A stretch of 64,000 bases of DNA from Shimia biformata (lineage in GTDB: Bacteria; Pseudomonadota; Alphaproteobacteria; Rhodobacterales; Rhodobacteraceae): the NCBI RefSeq assembly GCF_016888515.1, contig NZ_JAFEJK010000001.1:124001-188000 (forward strand). Direction: 5' to 3'. Every line of letters starts with the position of its first letter. Position 1 is the first letter of the stretch. A program made the position numbers and the translations under genes. The notes beneath the pieces were generated by a model, which worked only from the letters and a program-made list of their open reading frames with translations, was not told where the DNA came from and ran no database searches. This document shows, piece by piece, positions 35,860 to 44,636 of this stretch.

Positions 35860-36786
35860 TCAGCCTTTCACGGCGCCTGCGGCGATGCCCCTCACGAAGA
35901 GGCGGCCGGAGACAAAGTAGATGATCAGGGGAACAAGGCCGGTCAGGATGGTGGCGGCCATGTTGACATTGTATTCCTTCACGCCTTGAACCGAGTTGAC
36001 GATGTTGTTCAGCTGCACGGTCATCGGGTAGAGGTCAGGTTTGGTGTAAACCACACCAAAGAGGAAATCGTTCCAGATACCAGTGACCTGAAGGATCATC
36101 GCCACAACGAAGATCGGCAAGGACATCGGCAGCATGATCTGGAAATAGATACCCCAGAATCCGGCTCCATCGACACGCGCGGCCTTGAACAACTCTTCAG
36201 GCAGCGAGGTAAAGTAGTTGCGGAACAGCAGGGTCAGGATCGGCATGCCAAAGATCGAATGCACGATGACCAGTCCGGTCAGCGACCCGTAAAGACCCAT
36301 TTCGCGCAGAAGGATCACGATGGGATAGAGCATCACCTGATAGGGAATGAACGCCCCGAAGATCAGGATGGTAAAGAAGATATCCGCGCCCTTGAACTTC
36401 CAGTTTGCCAGGGCATAGCCATTCACCGAGGCAATCGCGATCGACACGATGACCGACGGCACCGTGATGCGAACCGAGTTCCAGAATCCCCTGCTGAGCC
36501 CATCACAATTGAGGCCAGTGCAAGCCTCCGACCAGGCTTTGACCCAGGGCTCAAAGGTGATTTCCATCGGGGGCGCAAAGATGTTGCCCATGCGGATCTC
36601 GGGCATGCCCTTCAACGAGGTTACGATCATCACGTAGAGCGGCAGCAGGTAATAGATAGAGACGACAATCAGCGTGCCATAGATCATGATGTTGCGGCCA
36701 GACAGGGCGCGCCGAGGTTTGGGACCATGCGGTCCGGTCATGTCGCGCGCGGTAGTCGGTGCCATTTGGGAAGCGGTATCAGCCAC
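35860..36786 (-). CDS. Sugar ABC permease, MalG type
   Basis: A 308-residue membrane protein with six helices and the EAA loop EELFKAARVDGAGFWGIYFQIMLP. I chose a GTG start at 36786: GGAGG lies 8 nt before it, inside the end of the upstream permease gene (8-bp overlap). A TTG at 36807 and an ATG at 36765 are weaker choices. Confidence 0.92.
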   Translation of the reverse strand: MADTASQMAPTTARDMTGPHGPKPRRALSGRNIMIYGTLIVVSIYYLLPLYVMIVTSLKGMPEIRMGNIFAPPMEITFEPWVKAWSEACTGLNCDGLSRGFWNSVRITVPSVIVSIAIASVNGYALANWKFKGADIFFTILIFGAFIPYQVMLYPIVILLREMGLYGSLTGLVIVHSIFGMPILTLLFRNYFTSLPEELFKAARVDGAGFWGIYFQIMLPMSLPIFVVAMILQVTGIWNDFLFGVVYTKPDLYPMTVQLNNIVNSVQGVKEYNVNMAATILTGLVPLIIYFVSGRLFVRGIAAGAVKG

Positions 36787-37669
36787 GTTTCTTGCCTCCG
36801 AATTCAAGATAGGCCCACGGGATGATCACGATCAGAACCGCCAGAAGCATCATGGTCGAGGCGGCAAAGCCCTGACCCAGGTTCTGTCCCTGGAACATAT
36901 AGTCATAGACGTATTTCGCGGGCACTTCAGACGCGATGCCCGGCCCGCCCCCGGTTTGCGCAACGATCAGGTCATAAAGCTTGACGATGCCGCTGGCGAT
37001 CAGGACCAGCGTGGTGATGAACACCGGACGCATCATCGGGATGATGATGAACAGGTAGGTCTTCCAGGCCGGGATGCCGTCAACACGGCTGGCTTTCCAG
37101 ATGTCCTGGTCGATGCCACGCAGACCAGCCAACATCAGCACCATCACAAGCCCCGACCCCTGCCACAGACCGGCGATGAGGACGCCATAGATCACGATGT
37201 CGGAATTGTAGAGCGGGTTGAACTCGAAGCTGGTGAAGCCCAGCCCGTTGATGATTTTCTGGATACCGAAATCCGGGTTCAGCAGCCACTGCCAGACCAG
37301 CCCTGTGACGATGAAGGACAGCGCAAATGGGTACAGCATGATCGACCGGAACGTGTTTTCGAACCGGATCTTCTGATCCAGAAGCGCAGCGAGGATGAAC
37401 CCGATCAGCAGGCTTAGGACCATCGAGCAGAGGCCATAGATCATAAGGTTCTCGATCGAAACCAGCCAGCGCTCGGTCTCCCACAGCCGTTCATACTGCC
37501 GCAAGCCGACGAATTTTGTCTTCGGCAACAGTTTTGACGAGGTGAAGGAATAGGTCACCGTCCATGCGGTGCCCCCGACAAAGACGAACAAGACCGTCAG
37601 GATCATCGGGATTGCTGCAATCTTGGAACTGAGATTGCGGAACAGACGGATGGGTTTACCCGTGGCCAT
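36779..37669 (-). CDS. Sugar ABC permease, MalF type
   Basis: A 296-residue membrane protein with about six helices and the EAA loop DIWKASRVDGIPAWKTYLFIIIPMM. It pairs with the MalG-type gene it overlaps. A strong stem-loop separates it from the binding-protein gene upstream. Confidence 0.93.
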   Translation of the reverse strand: MATGKPIRLFRNLSSKIAAIPMILTVLFVFVGGTAWTVTYSFTSSKLLPKTKFVGLRQYERLWETERWLVSIENLMIYGLCSMVLSLLIGFILAALLDQKIRFENTFRSIMLYPFALSFIVTGLVWQWLLNPDFGIQKIINGLGFTSFEFNPLYNSDIVIYGVLIAGLWQGSGLVMVLMLAGLRGIDQDIWKASRVDGIPAWKTYLFIIIPMMRPVFITTLVLIASGIVKLYDLIVAQTGGGPGIASEVPAKYVYDYMFQGQNLGQGFAASTMMLLAVLIVIIPWAYLEFGGKKRG

Positions 37670-37719
37670 AGTGCCGCCTCCGGCAAGAAGGGGGGTCAGA
37701 AAAGAAGAGCGGCCGGACC

Positions 37720-37746
37720 GACCCGCGCAACAGTCACGCGCGGGTC
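37720..37746 (-). terminator. Stem-loop between binding-protein and permease genes
   Basis: GACCCGCGC and GCGCGGGTC form a perfect 9-bp stem with a 9-nt loop. No T-run follows. Such structures raise binding-protein mRNA over permease mRNA in ABC operons. Confidence 0.6.
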
Positions 37747-37763
37747 AGCCGGAGACTGATAGA

Positions 37764-38996
37764 TCAGTCCTTGTCTTCCACGATCGACACGAAACGTGCC
37801 TGCGCATCGGCTGCGCTGATCGACGTATCCTGGAAGAACTGCACGAACAGGTCGTTGAGCTGATTGTTCGTGTCCTCGGTGTTCAGCATGTTGACGTCCG
37901 GCATGATGTTGCCCGATGCCAGGATCTCAAGACCCTTCTTCATGCAGTCGTTCGCCGCGGCCAGGTCAACATCGGCACGCACCGGCAGCGACCCTTTCTT
38001 CAGGTTGAAAGAAACCTGGGTGGTCGGCTTCAGCAGGGTCGCGGCAAGCGCGTCCTGTGCGGCCTCGATTTCCGGGTCGTTGGTGACCGGGAAATAGAAG
38101 GCGTCGCCACCGGTCGAGATCACCTCATGCACGCCGAGACCCGGCAGACAGGTGTAATCCTCACCGGCCACTTCACCTGCAACGGCGAACTCACCCTGTG
38201 CCCAGTCACCCATGATCTGACCACCGGCCTTGTCGGTGATGACAAGGTTGGTCGCCTGGTTCCAGTCCTGCACGTTCGAGCCCTGAACCATGTCACGCAT
38301 GTCCTCGGCCGCTTTGAACACGCGGGCCATTTCCTCGCCGCCGGCAAGGTCGGCATCGCCGTCACCATAGATCTTTTGCAGGATTTCAGGACCGGCCAGC
38401 GTCGCCATCAGCACGTTGAACGCGCCCGAGCTTTGCCAGGACTGACCGCCCAGCGCCATCGGCTGGACACCCATCTCGCGCAGCTTCGGCGCGGCGGCAA
38501 CGAACTCGTCCCAGTTGGTCGGGACTGCAAGCCCGGCATCCTCGAACACCTTGTTGGACAGCCACAACCACTGCCACGAGTGGATGTTGACCGGCGCACA
38601 ATAGATTTTGCCGTCGAGGGTGCAGGCATCCAGAAGCGATGGCGGGTTGACGATGTCTTTCCAGCCCTCGGCCTCGGCAACATGGGTCATGTCGCGCAGC
38701 AGACCGGCCTCGATCAGTTCCTCAGCCTGACGACCGTGGTTGAACTGGAACGCGCCCATCGGGTCGCCACCAATGATCCGGCTGACCATCACGGGGCGGG
38801 CAGTGCCGCCACCGCCGGCAATCGCGCCGTCGATCCATTTGTGTTCCGTCTGCTCCTGGAACTCACGCGCAAACTCGGCGACAGCAGCGGCTTCGCCACC
38901 GGATGTCCACCAATGCGTGACCTCAAGGTCAGCGGCGCTAACTGCGCCCGCAGCGCAGATTGCAGTGCCGCAAAGCAGCGATTTCAGTTTGTTCAT
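37764..38996 (-). CDS. Sugar ABC transporter substrate-binding protein
   Basis: A 410-residue cluster-B/D binding protein with a signal peptide (AVSA-A). LEVTHWWTSGGEAAAV at the start, GGGGTARPVMVSRIIGGDPMGAFQFNHG and NIHSWQWLWLSNKVFEDAGL match the GtsA-like glucose/xylose binding group. It is the first gene of the sugar operon, under LacI-type operators. With a GH43 enzyme in the same operon, xylose or xylo-oligosaccharides are plausible ligands. Confidence 0.93.
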   Translation of the reverse strand: MNKLKSLLCGTAICAAGAVSAADLEVTHWWTSGGEAAAVAEFAREFQEQTEHKWIDGAIAGGGGTARPVMVSRIIGGDPMGAFQFNHGRQAEELIEAGLLRDMTHVAEAEGWKDIVNPPSLLDACTLDGKIYCAPVNIHSWQWLWLSNKVFEDAGLAVPTNWDEFVAAAPKLREMGVQPMALGGQSWQSSGAFNVLMATLAGPEILQKIYGDGDADLAGGEEMARVFKAAEDMRDMVQGSNVQDWNQATNLVITDKAGGQIMGDWAQGEFAVAGEVAGEDYTCLPGLGVHEVISTGGDAFYFPVTNDPEIEAAQDALAATLLKPTTQVSFNLKKGSLPVRADVDLAAANDCMKKGLEILASGNIMPDVNMLNTEDTNNQLNDLFVQFFQDTSISAADAQARFVSIVEDKD

Positions 38997-39031
38997 CGTT
39001 TCTCCTCCCTGATGAGCCTTTTGACTTCTAA

Positions 39032-39060
39032 AACGATTACGTTAAGCTTAAATCGATTTA
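39032..39060. promoter_or_regulatory. Candidate LacI-family operators upstream of the sugar operon
   Basis: TAAATCGATTTA (39049-39060) is a perfect 12-bp palindrome with a central CG. AACG-ATTA-CGTT (39032-39043) is a second dyad sharing CGATT. Both lie 36-64 bp before the binding-protein start and 128-156 bp before the divergent LacI gene. Confidence 0.65.
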
Positions 39061-39187
39061 GATTCTCCGATCAAGCTGGAAAGTTCGTTTGTTTTTCTAT
39101 AGATCGCAAGAATCTGCAAAATTGGACTCAGTGTTCGGGGACGCATTTCGGAACGCAACAGCAAATTGATTCGGAGCGCGAATTAAA

Positions 39188-40225
39188 GTGGCCAAGACCG
39201 GAAAACAGGATGGACTGAACGTGGCGGCCAATCAAAGGCCGACACTGAAAACCATCGCGTCCATGGCCGGCCTGTCGGTTCCCACTGTATCGCGCGCCCT
39301 GTCGGATGCTCCGGACATCGGCAAATCCACCAAAGCGCGGGTCCGAGCCATTGCACAGGAAATCGGCTATCGCCCCAACCGCGCCGGGTTGCGGTTGCGC
39401 ACCGGCAAGACCAATGTGATCGCGCTTGTCCTGCGCACGGACAATGACGTTATGAACCACAACACCGCGCGACTTATCACCTCGATCGCGTCTGAACTGC
39501 GCGCCACTCCGTACCACATGATCGTGATCCCTTATTTCCCGGATGAGTCACCGCTCAACCCGGTGAAATACGTGGTCCAAACACGGTCGGCAGACGGCGT
39601 GATCCTTAACCGAATCCAACCCGACGACGAACGCGTCCGCTACCTTCGCGAGAACGGGTGCCCCTTCGCCACACATGGCCGAACTCAGGATTGCGCGAAC
39701 GAACCCTATTTCGATTTTGACAACCATGTCTTCGGCACCGAATGCGTCACGCAACTGGTGGCCAAGGACCGCCGCAACATTCTGGTTCTGGCCCCTCCGA
39801 TGGATCAGAACTATGCCCGCCACCTGATGGCCGGGTGCCGCGAAACCGCGGCCCGGCTGGGCGCAACAATCACCACTCTGACAGGGGCCAACTCGGACTC
39901 TTCGGTCGAAGATATCCAGGCCGCAATCCAGAAACAGGTGCGCGCCGACCCTACCATTGATGGCATCATTGCCCCTGCCGTGCAGGCCGCTTTTGCTGCC
40001 GCCGTCGCGCTTGAGGGGCTGGGCCGAGAATTGGGCAAGAATTGCGACCTGGCGGCGAAGGAAGCGATCCCCTTCCTGAACGCCTTTCGGAACGAGATCA
40101 TCGTGGTCTCAGAAGACGTTGCCAAGGCCGGTGCGTTTCTGGCCCGCGCGGTGGTTCAGGCCATCGAACATCCAGACCGACCGCCCTTGCAGGGGTTGGA
40201 CGCCCCCGGATCACGCTCAGGCTAG
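39188..40225 (+). CDS. LacI-family regulator of the sugar operon
   Basis: A 345-residue regulator: helix-turn-helix PTLKTIASMAGLSVPTVSRALSD near residue 18, then the sugar-sensing domain (VIALVLRTDNDVMNHNT...). It starts with GTG at 39188. It is divergent from the sugar ABC operon, with the palindromes between. Its end overlaps the end of the GntR gene by 9 bp in convergent orientation. Confidence 0.92.
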   Translation: MAKTGKQDGLNVAANQRPTLKTIASMAGLSVPTVSRALSDAPDIGKSTKARVRAIAQEIGYRPNRAGLRLRTGKTNVIALVLRTDNDVMNHNTARLITSIASELRATPYHMIVIPYFPDESPLNPVKYVVQTRSADGVILNRIQPDDERVRYLRENGCPFATHGRTQDCANEPYFDFDNHVFGTECVTQLVAKDRRNILVLAPPMDQNYARHLMAGCRETAARLGATITTLTGANSDSSVEDIQAAIQKQVRADPTIDGIIAPAVQAAFAAAVALEGLGRELGKNCDLAAKEAIPFLNAFRNEIIVVSEDVAKAGAFLARAVVQAIEHPDRPPLQGLDAPGSRSG

Positions 40226-40918
40226 ATCAGGCTGCCCCCCCGCCCCGACATGATCCTCAAACAGTTCCGGCATTGATTTTGCAATCTCGGGCAAATCATC
40301 GTTGATGGCGTTGAGATGCGCGCGCATTGCCTGTTCTGCCCTGTCCGGGTTACCCGCTACAACCCCCGCGACAATGGCCCGGTGGTGGTCAAGGATCGAC
40401 TGCTTCGGAAATTGCCGAACCGTCAGGAATCGCACTCGGTCCAATTGCAGCTTCAGCGACTCGACCACACCCCAGGCATAGCCCTGCCCCACGCCTTCCG
40501 CGAGAAATCGGTGCAGACGATCATCCTCGGCGATGAACTCTTCGACCGAGTCCGCGCCCTCTTGTGCGGCGATGATCCTTGCCAATTCGCCATGCTCGGC
40601 CCTACCGAAGCGCGTGGCGGCCAATCGCACGATGTCGGCCTCGATCGCCTCACGCACAAACCGAACCTCCATGACGCGCGGAACCGAGATCTTGGGGACC
40701 ACGGTTGCCCGTTGTGGGCGGATCTCCAACAATCCCTCGTCGGCCAGTTTGATGAAGGCTTCGCGCACAGGCTGGCGACTGACCCCGAGATCGGCGGCAA
40801 TTTTTGCTTCCGAAAGTTTTGCACCGGGCAAAAGCTCTCCCTGCACGATCCGGTTGCGCAGCAAGACTATCAGCTGCGTGTTGATCGGTTTTCCATCGTC
40901 CAGTCGAGAAATAGCCAT
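40217..40918 (-). CDS. GntR-family regulator (FadR/FCD subfamily)
   Basis: A 233-residue repressor: N-terminal winged helix (LLPGAKLSEAKIAADLGVSRQPVREAFIKLADEGLLEIRP) and an all-helical FCD effector domain with metal-ligand-like D..H and H residues (AEDDRLHRFLAEG, DHHRAIVAGV). I chose the ATG at 40918 (MAISRLDDG). It is divergent from the KDG kinase gene, the likely target. Confidence 0.9.
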   Translation of the reverse strand: MAISRLDDGKPINTQLIVLLRNRIVQGELLPGAKLSEAKIAADLGVSRQPVREAFIKLADEGLLEIRPQRATVVPKISVPRVMEVRFVREAIEADIVRLAATRFGRAEHGELARIIAAQEGADSVEEFIAEDDRLHRFLAEGVGQGYAWGVVESLKLQLDRVRFLTVRQFPKQSILDHHRAIVAGVVAGNPDRAEQAMRAHLNAINDDLPEIAKSMPELFEDHVGAGGQPDLA

Positions 40919-40950
40919 GTCGATGCCCGTGATTTGAGGGTTCCGCTTGA

Positions 40951-40968
40951 CAACTACCATACCAGTTG
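40951..40968. promoter_or_regulatory. Dyad between GntR gene and kdgK
   Basis: CAACT-N8-AGTTG is an inverted repeat about 33 bp before the GntR start and 55 bp before the kinase start. It overlaps TTGACA (40948-40953), a possible -35 box, so repressor binding there would be natural. Confidence 0.4.
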
Positions 40969-41023
40969 CCAGACACGCAATGCCACAGACATGGCACCAC
41001 GACAAGGCAGGATAAAGCGGATC

Positions 41024-41914
41024 ATGAAGCGGGTTATTTCCATCGGCGAGGCGATGCTGGAGCTGTCCGGCGCAGGCGACGACTTGTGGCGACTGGGAGT
41101 CGCGGGCGACACGATGAACACCGCCTGGTACCTGCGAGAGTCGCTGAGCCCCGATTGGCAGGTCGACTACTTGACCCGGGTCGGCACAGATGAGTTTTCA
41201 CACCGGGTCGTCAATTTCCTGGCCGAGGCCGGGATTGGGACCGCTCATGTCTCGCGCGACCCATCCCGTGCGGTCGGGCTTTATGCGATCTCGCTGGACA
41301 AGGGCGAACGCAGCTTTGCCTATTGGCGCGGCCAATCCGCCGCCCGACACCTTGCTGACGACGCGAATATGCTGAACAAGGCGTTGGATGGCGTGACCCT
41401 GGCCTATGTCAGCGCGATCACCCTTGCGATTCTTGCCCCAGATCGGCGGCAGGCGCTTCTGGATGCGCTGGCCACCTCAAAGGCCACAGTCGCTTTTGAC
41501 ACCAACTATCGCCCCCGCCTGTGGGAAGGCACCGAGGCCGCGCGGGACTGGATCACGGCGGCAGCACTGGTATCCGACATCGTCCTGCCTTCGGCGGATG
41601 ACGATGCTGCATGTTTCGGTGATGCGTCGCCTGAGGCGACTCTTGCCCGCTACGTTGGACTGGGCGTCGGGGAAATCGTGGTCAAAAGCGGAGGCGGGCC
41701 GGTGCTGTACTTCGACGGAAAAGACGGGCGGATCGATGACCTGACGACTGTCACCCCGGTAGACACGACCGGCGCGGGCGACAGTTTCTCGGCCGGATAC
41801 CTGTCGGCGCGTCTGACTGGCGCAAATGTGCGTGACGCAGCGCTGTCCGGCCATGATCTAGCCATGCGCGTGGTTCAGGGGCCGGGCGCGTTGGTGCCGA
41901 AACCGGTCGCCTGA
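41024..41914 (+). CDS. kdgK: 2-dehydro-3-deoxygluconokinase (PfkB family)
   Basis: A 296-residue PfkB-type kinase. ISIGEAMLELSG at the start and VDTTGAGDSFSAGYLSARL near the end, with the catalytic Asp in GAGDS, mark the family. NYRPRLW and GLYAISLDKGERSFAYWR match KDG kinases, which phosphorylate 2-keto-3-deoxygluconate in hexuronate or Entner-Doudoroff-type breakdown. I chose the ATG at 41024; the frame is open far upstream without coding support. Confidence 0.87.
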   Translation: MKRVISIGEAMLELSGAGDDLWRLGVAGDTMNTAWYLRESLSPDWQVDYLTRVGTDEFSHRVVNFLAEAGIGTAHVSRDPSRAVGLYAISLDKGERSFAYWRGQSAARHLADDANMLNKALDGVTLAYVSAITLAILAPDRRQALLDALATSKATVAFDTNYRPRLWEGTEAARDWITAAALVSDIVLPSADDDAACFGDASPEATLARYVGLGVGEIVVKSGGGPVLYFDGKDGRIDDLTTVTPVDTTGAGDSFSAGYLSARLTGANVRDAALSGHDLAMRVVQGPGALVPKPVA

Positions 41915-42005
41915 CCACACCCGGCAAGCGCGGAAAATTCCGGTTTGTGTCCGCCACGTTGACCTGCAACAGTGGCGCGGCACGCAAATCATCCGGGACA
42001 ATCGA

Positions 42006-43466
42006 ATGCCAAGCCAGGACCTGACAAACCACTACCTTTCACAGGACGCGACCAGCCTTGCCGCGGAACTGGCCAGGGGCGAATTTTCGGCAGGGGAACT
42101 CCTGGATGTGGCGCTGTCGCTGGTCGCCGCGCGGAACCCGGACATCAACGCCGTGGTCAACATTCAAAAGGACACCGCGCGCCGCCACATCGCGGGTGGA
42201 CTGCTCGAGGGACCCTTCAAAGGCGTGCCATTCCTGTTGAAGGACCTTGGCGCGGAAGCAGTGGATTTCCCGACCAGTGCCGGGTCACGGCTATGGGCCG
42301 GATCGCAGCACAGCTATGACAGCGAAGTCTATCTGCGCCTCAAAGCCGCCGGCCTGGTCACATTCGGGCGCACTACATCGCCCGAATTGGGCGTCGGTGC
42401 GGTGACCGAAGCACAGGCCTATGGCGGACCAACCCGCAACCCGTGGAACATCGGCCGCACTTCGGGCGGCTCGTCTGGCGGCGCCGGTGCGGCAGTGGCG
42501 GCCGGGATCGTGCCGGTTGCCCATGGCTCGGACGGAGGCGGTTCGGTACGCATTCCCGCGGCCTCTTGTGGGCTGGTCGGTTTCAAACCCACCCGAGCGC
42601 GTCTGCCTGAGGGTCCCGGCGCGGGTGAGGGCTGGGCGGGCATGGCCACCGACGGTTTCCTGACCCGATCCCTGCGCGACACAGCCGCATTGCTTGACTG
42701 CATCAACGGCCCCGACCTTGGCGCGCCCTATTTTCCGCCGCCGATGGAGATGACATTCGCCGAATCTGCCCGTCGCGACCCCGAACAGCTGAAGATCCGC
42801 TTTGCCACGACCACGCTGGACGGCACACCAATCCACCCCGACTGCGTCACCGCGGTCGAACGCACGGCAAAGCTGCTGGCCGATCTGGGCCATGATGTCG
42901 AGCCGGTCACGCTGGATCCCGGTCTGAACATCTCTGATCTGATGCTGGCCTGGACCCGCGTCGTTGCCTGCGGCACCGCCTTGTCGGTGCGTCAGAAACT
43001 GGCAGGCAAGCCGCTGGACCCCAGCCTTATCGAGGGCGTGACTCGCGGTGCCATTGCCCTGTCGCACACCCTGTCAGGGGCCGACTACCTCGAATCTGTT
43101 GAGGAAATTCACGCCTTTGGCCGCCGCATCGCGCGTTGGTTCCAGGGGTTTGACATCCTGTTGACCCCAACCCTTGCCCGTCCGCCAATCGAGATCGGGG
43201 CATTGAAACCCGACAACGAAGATTTCATCGACTACCGCAACGGGCCGACCGGGGTCTTTGCCTATTCGCCCTATACCGCTCTGTTCAATGCGTCCGGGCA
43301 ACCGGCAGTATCCCTGCCCCTGTTCCACAATTCCGAGGACCTGCCCATCGGTCTCCATCTTGCCGCACGGTTCGGTGCCGATTGCCAGCTGATGTCCCTC
43401 GCGGGCCAATTGGAACGCGCCGCACCCTGGGCCGCTACGCAGCAACGGCTGGTCGACCGACTTTAG
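42006..43466 (+). CDS. Amidase-signature family hydrolase
   Basis: A 486-residue enzyme with the Ser-cisSer-Lys triad: K79 (FLLKDLG), S156 (RTSGGSSGGAG) and nucleophile S180 (SDGGGSVRIPAASCG). It hydrolyses an amide of unknown identity; GatA is less likely because no gatB/C neighbour exists. It stands alone on its strand between kdgK and a convergent glutamine-amidotransferase-like gene (4-bp overlap of ends). Confidence 0.92.
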   Translation: MPSQDLTNHYLSQDATSLAAELARGEFSAGELLDVALSLVAARNPDINAVVNIQKDTARRHIAGGLLEGPFKGVPFLLKDLGAEAVDFPTSAGSRLWAGSQHSYDSEVYLRLKAAGLVTFGRTTSPELGVGAVTEAQAYGGPTRNPWNIGRTSGGSSGGAGAAVAAGIVPVAHGSDGGGSVRIPAASCGLVGFKPTRARLPEGPGAGEGWAGMATDGFLTRSLRDTAALLDCINGPDLGAPYFPPPMEMTFAESARRDPEQLKIRFATTTLDGTPIHPDCVTAVERTAKLLADLGHDVEPVTLDPGLNISDLMLAWTRVVACGTALSVRQKLAGKPLDPSLIEGVTRGAIALSHTLSGADYLESVEEIHAFGRRIARWFQGFDILLTPTLARPPIEIGALKPDNEDFIDYRNGPTGVFAYSPYTALFNASGQPAVSLPLFHNSEDLPIGLHLAARFGADCQLMSLAGQLERAAPWAATQQRLVDRL

Positions 43467-44203
43467 TCGCTGCGATACCGGGTCACGAAATTTCGCAGGA
43501 TAAGTTCGGGCGCATGCACATCCGCCGCCCGGCACATGGCGATCAACCGCTCAGCATCTTCGGGCGGGAAATAGCCGCGATGCTTGTAGATGTTGATCCG
43601 CACCTCGAACCCATCGCTGTCAGCTTCGGGATGGAACTGGGTGGCATAAACATTCCGGCCATAGCGGATCATCTGGAACGGGCAGGTCGGGCTTTCAACA
43701 AGATGGGTGCAGCCTTCAGGCAGGCGCTGCACGGCCTCCTTGTGGCCAACAAAGGCGTGAAAATTTTCCGGCACGCCATCCAGCAGAGGATCGGCGCGGC
43801 CGTCTTCGGTCAGGCGGCAATCCGAGGTGCCCACCGGTTCCGAAAAGTTCTCCTTGCTGACAACCCGGCCAAGGTGGTGGCCCAGGATACCAATCCCATA
43901 GCAACAACCGAGGAAAGGGAAATCACGCGCCTCGATTTCGGGCATCAGCCCCATGACCGCGTCCTCGATCTGTTTTTCTACCGGGCTTTTCTTGTCCACC
44001 GGATCGCTGACACAACCGGGACCGCCGCCGACGATCACCCCGCTGAACGCAGTCAGGTCAAGATCACCTGGAAGCGCCGACTGGTCCAGACGAATGCGCG
44101 TGACCTGATCTTCGGCCAGCCCACCCTTGCGCAGGATCGCGGCAAACTCATCATCCGAGGCTTCAGTCTCGGGACGCAATTGCAAGATCAGAAACGGTTT
44201 CAT
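43463..44203 (-). CDS. Class-I glutamine amidotransferase-like protein
   Basis: A 246-residue stand-alone GATase-1 domain. The nucleophile loop is PFLGCCYGIGILG and the second catalytic region is ATQFHPEADSDG. VIVGGGPGCVSDP is the oxyanion region. It resembles GuaA-like amidotransferases without a synthetase partner, which often act as gamma-glutamyl hydrolases. I chose the ATG at 44203 (MKPFLILQLRPE). Confidence 0.88.
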   Translation of the reverse strand: MKPFLILQLRPETEASDDEFAAILRKGGLAEDQVTRIRLDQSALPGDLDLTAFSGVIVGGGPGCVSDPVDKKSPVEKQIEDAVMGLMPEIEARDFPFLGCCYGIGILGHHLGRVVSKENFSEPVGTSDCRLTEDGRADPLLDGVPENFHAFVGHKEAVQRLPEGCTHLVESPTCPFQMIRYGRNVYATQFHPEADSDGFEVRINIYKHRGYFPPEDAERLIAMCRAADVHAPELILRNFVTRYRSD

Positions 44204-44385
44204 CAGGTGGTCTTTCGAACATTGGGGCGTCGTCAACGCGTCGGCGCTTGGTGGCAGAGGCGATGGCCGCACGTCAACCCCACCTGCGGCGAAGTGCCGG
44301 TCGCTATGGTCGCGCCAACCCTTGCCGCAGGACAGCGCAGCGCCTAGTTTGCGCCCGAACGACAAATGACAAAAGGATCAGGGAC

Positions 44386-44628
44386 ATGGCACAGCGCCTG
44401 CACCTCGTTTTTGGCGGTGAGTTGGTGGACCCCACCAAAAACACCTTCAAGAATGTCGACGACATCCACGTTGTAGGCATCTTCCCGGATTACGCCACCG
44501 CTTTCGATGCGTGGAAAGCCGAAGCCCAGCGCACCGTGGACAATGCGCACATGCGTTACTTCATCGCGCATCTGCACCGGCTTCGTGACGAAGAGGCCGA
44601 GGCTTCGTCGACCGAAGAACTGAACTAA
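44386..44628 (+). CDS. DUF4170-type small protein
   Basis: An 80-residue soluble protein (MAQRLHLVFGGELVDPTKNTFKNVDDIHVVGIFPDYATAFDAWK) of the DUF4170 type found in alphaproteobacteria. Function unknown. GGATCAGGG lies before the ATG. It precedes the Kdo transferase gene by 8 bp and is probably cotranscribed with it and lpxK. Confidence 0.85.
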   Translation: MAQRLHLVFGGELVDPTKNTFKNVDDIHVVGIFPDYATAFDAWKAEAQRTVDNAHMRYFIAHLHRLRDEEAEASSTEELN

Positions 44629-44636
44629 GGACCGTC

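Noticed and set aside
42006-43466. GatA subunit of the tRNA amidotransferase
   Set aside because: The triad is shared by all amidase-signature enzymes, and no gatB or gatC is adjacent.
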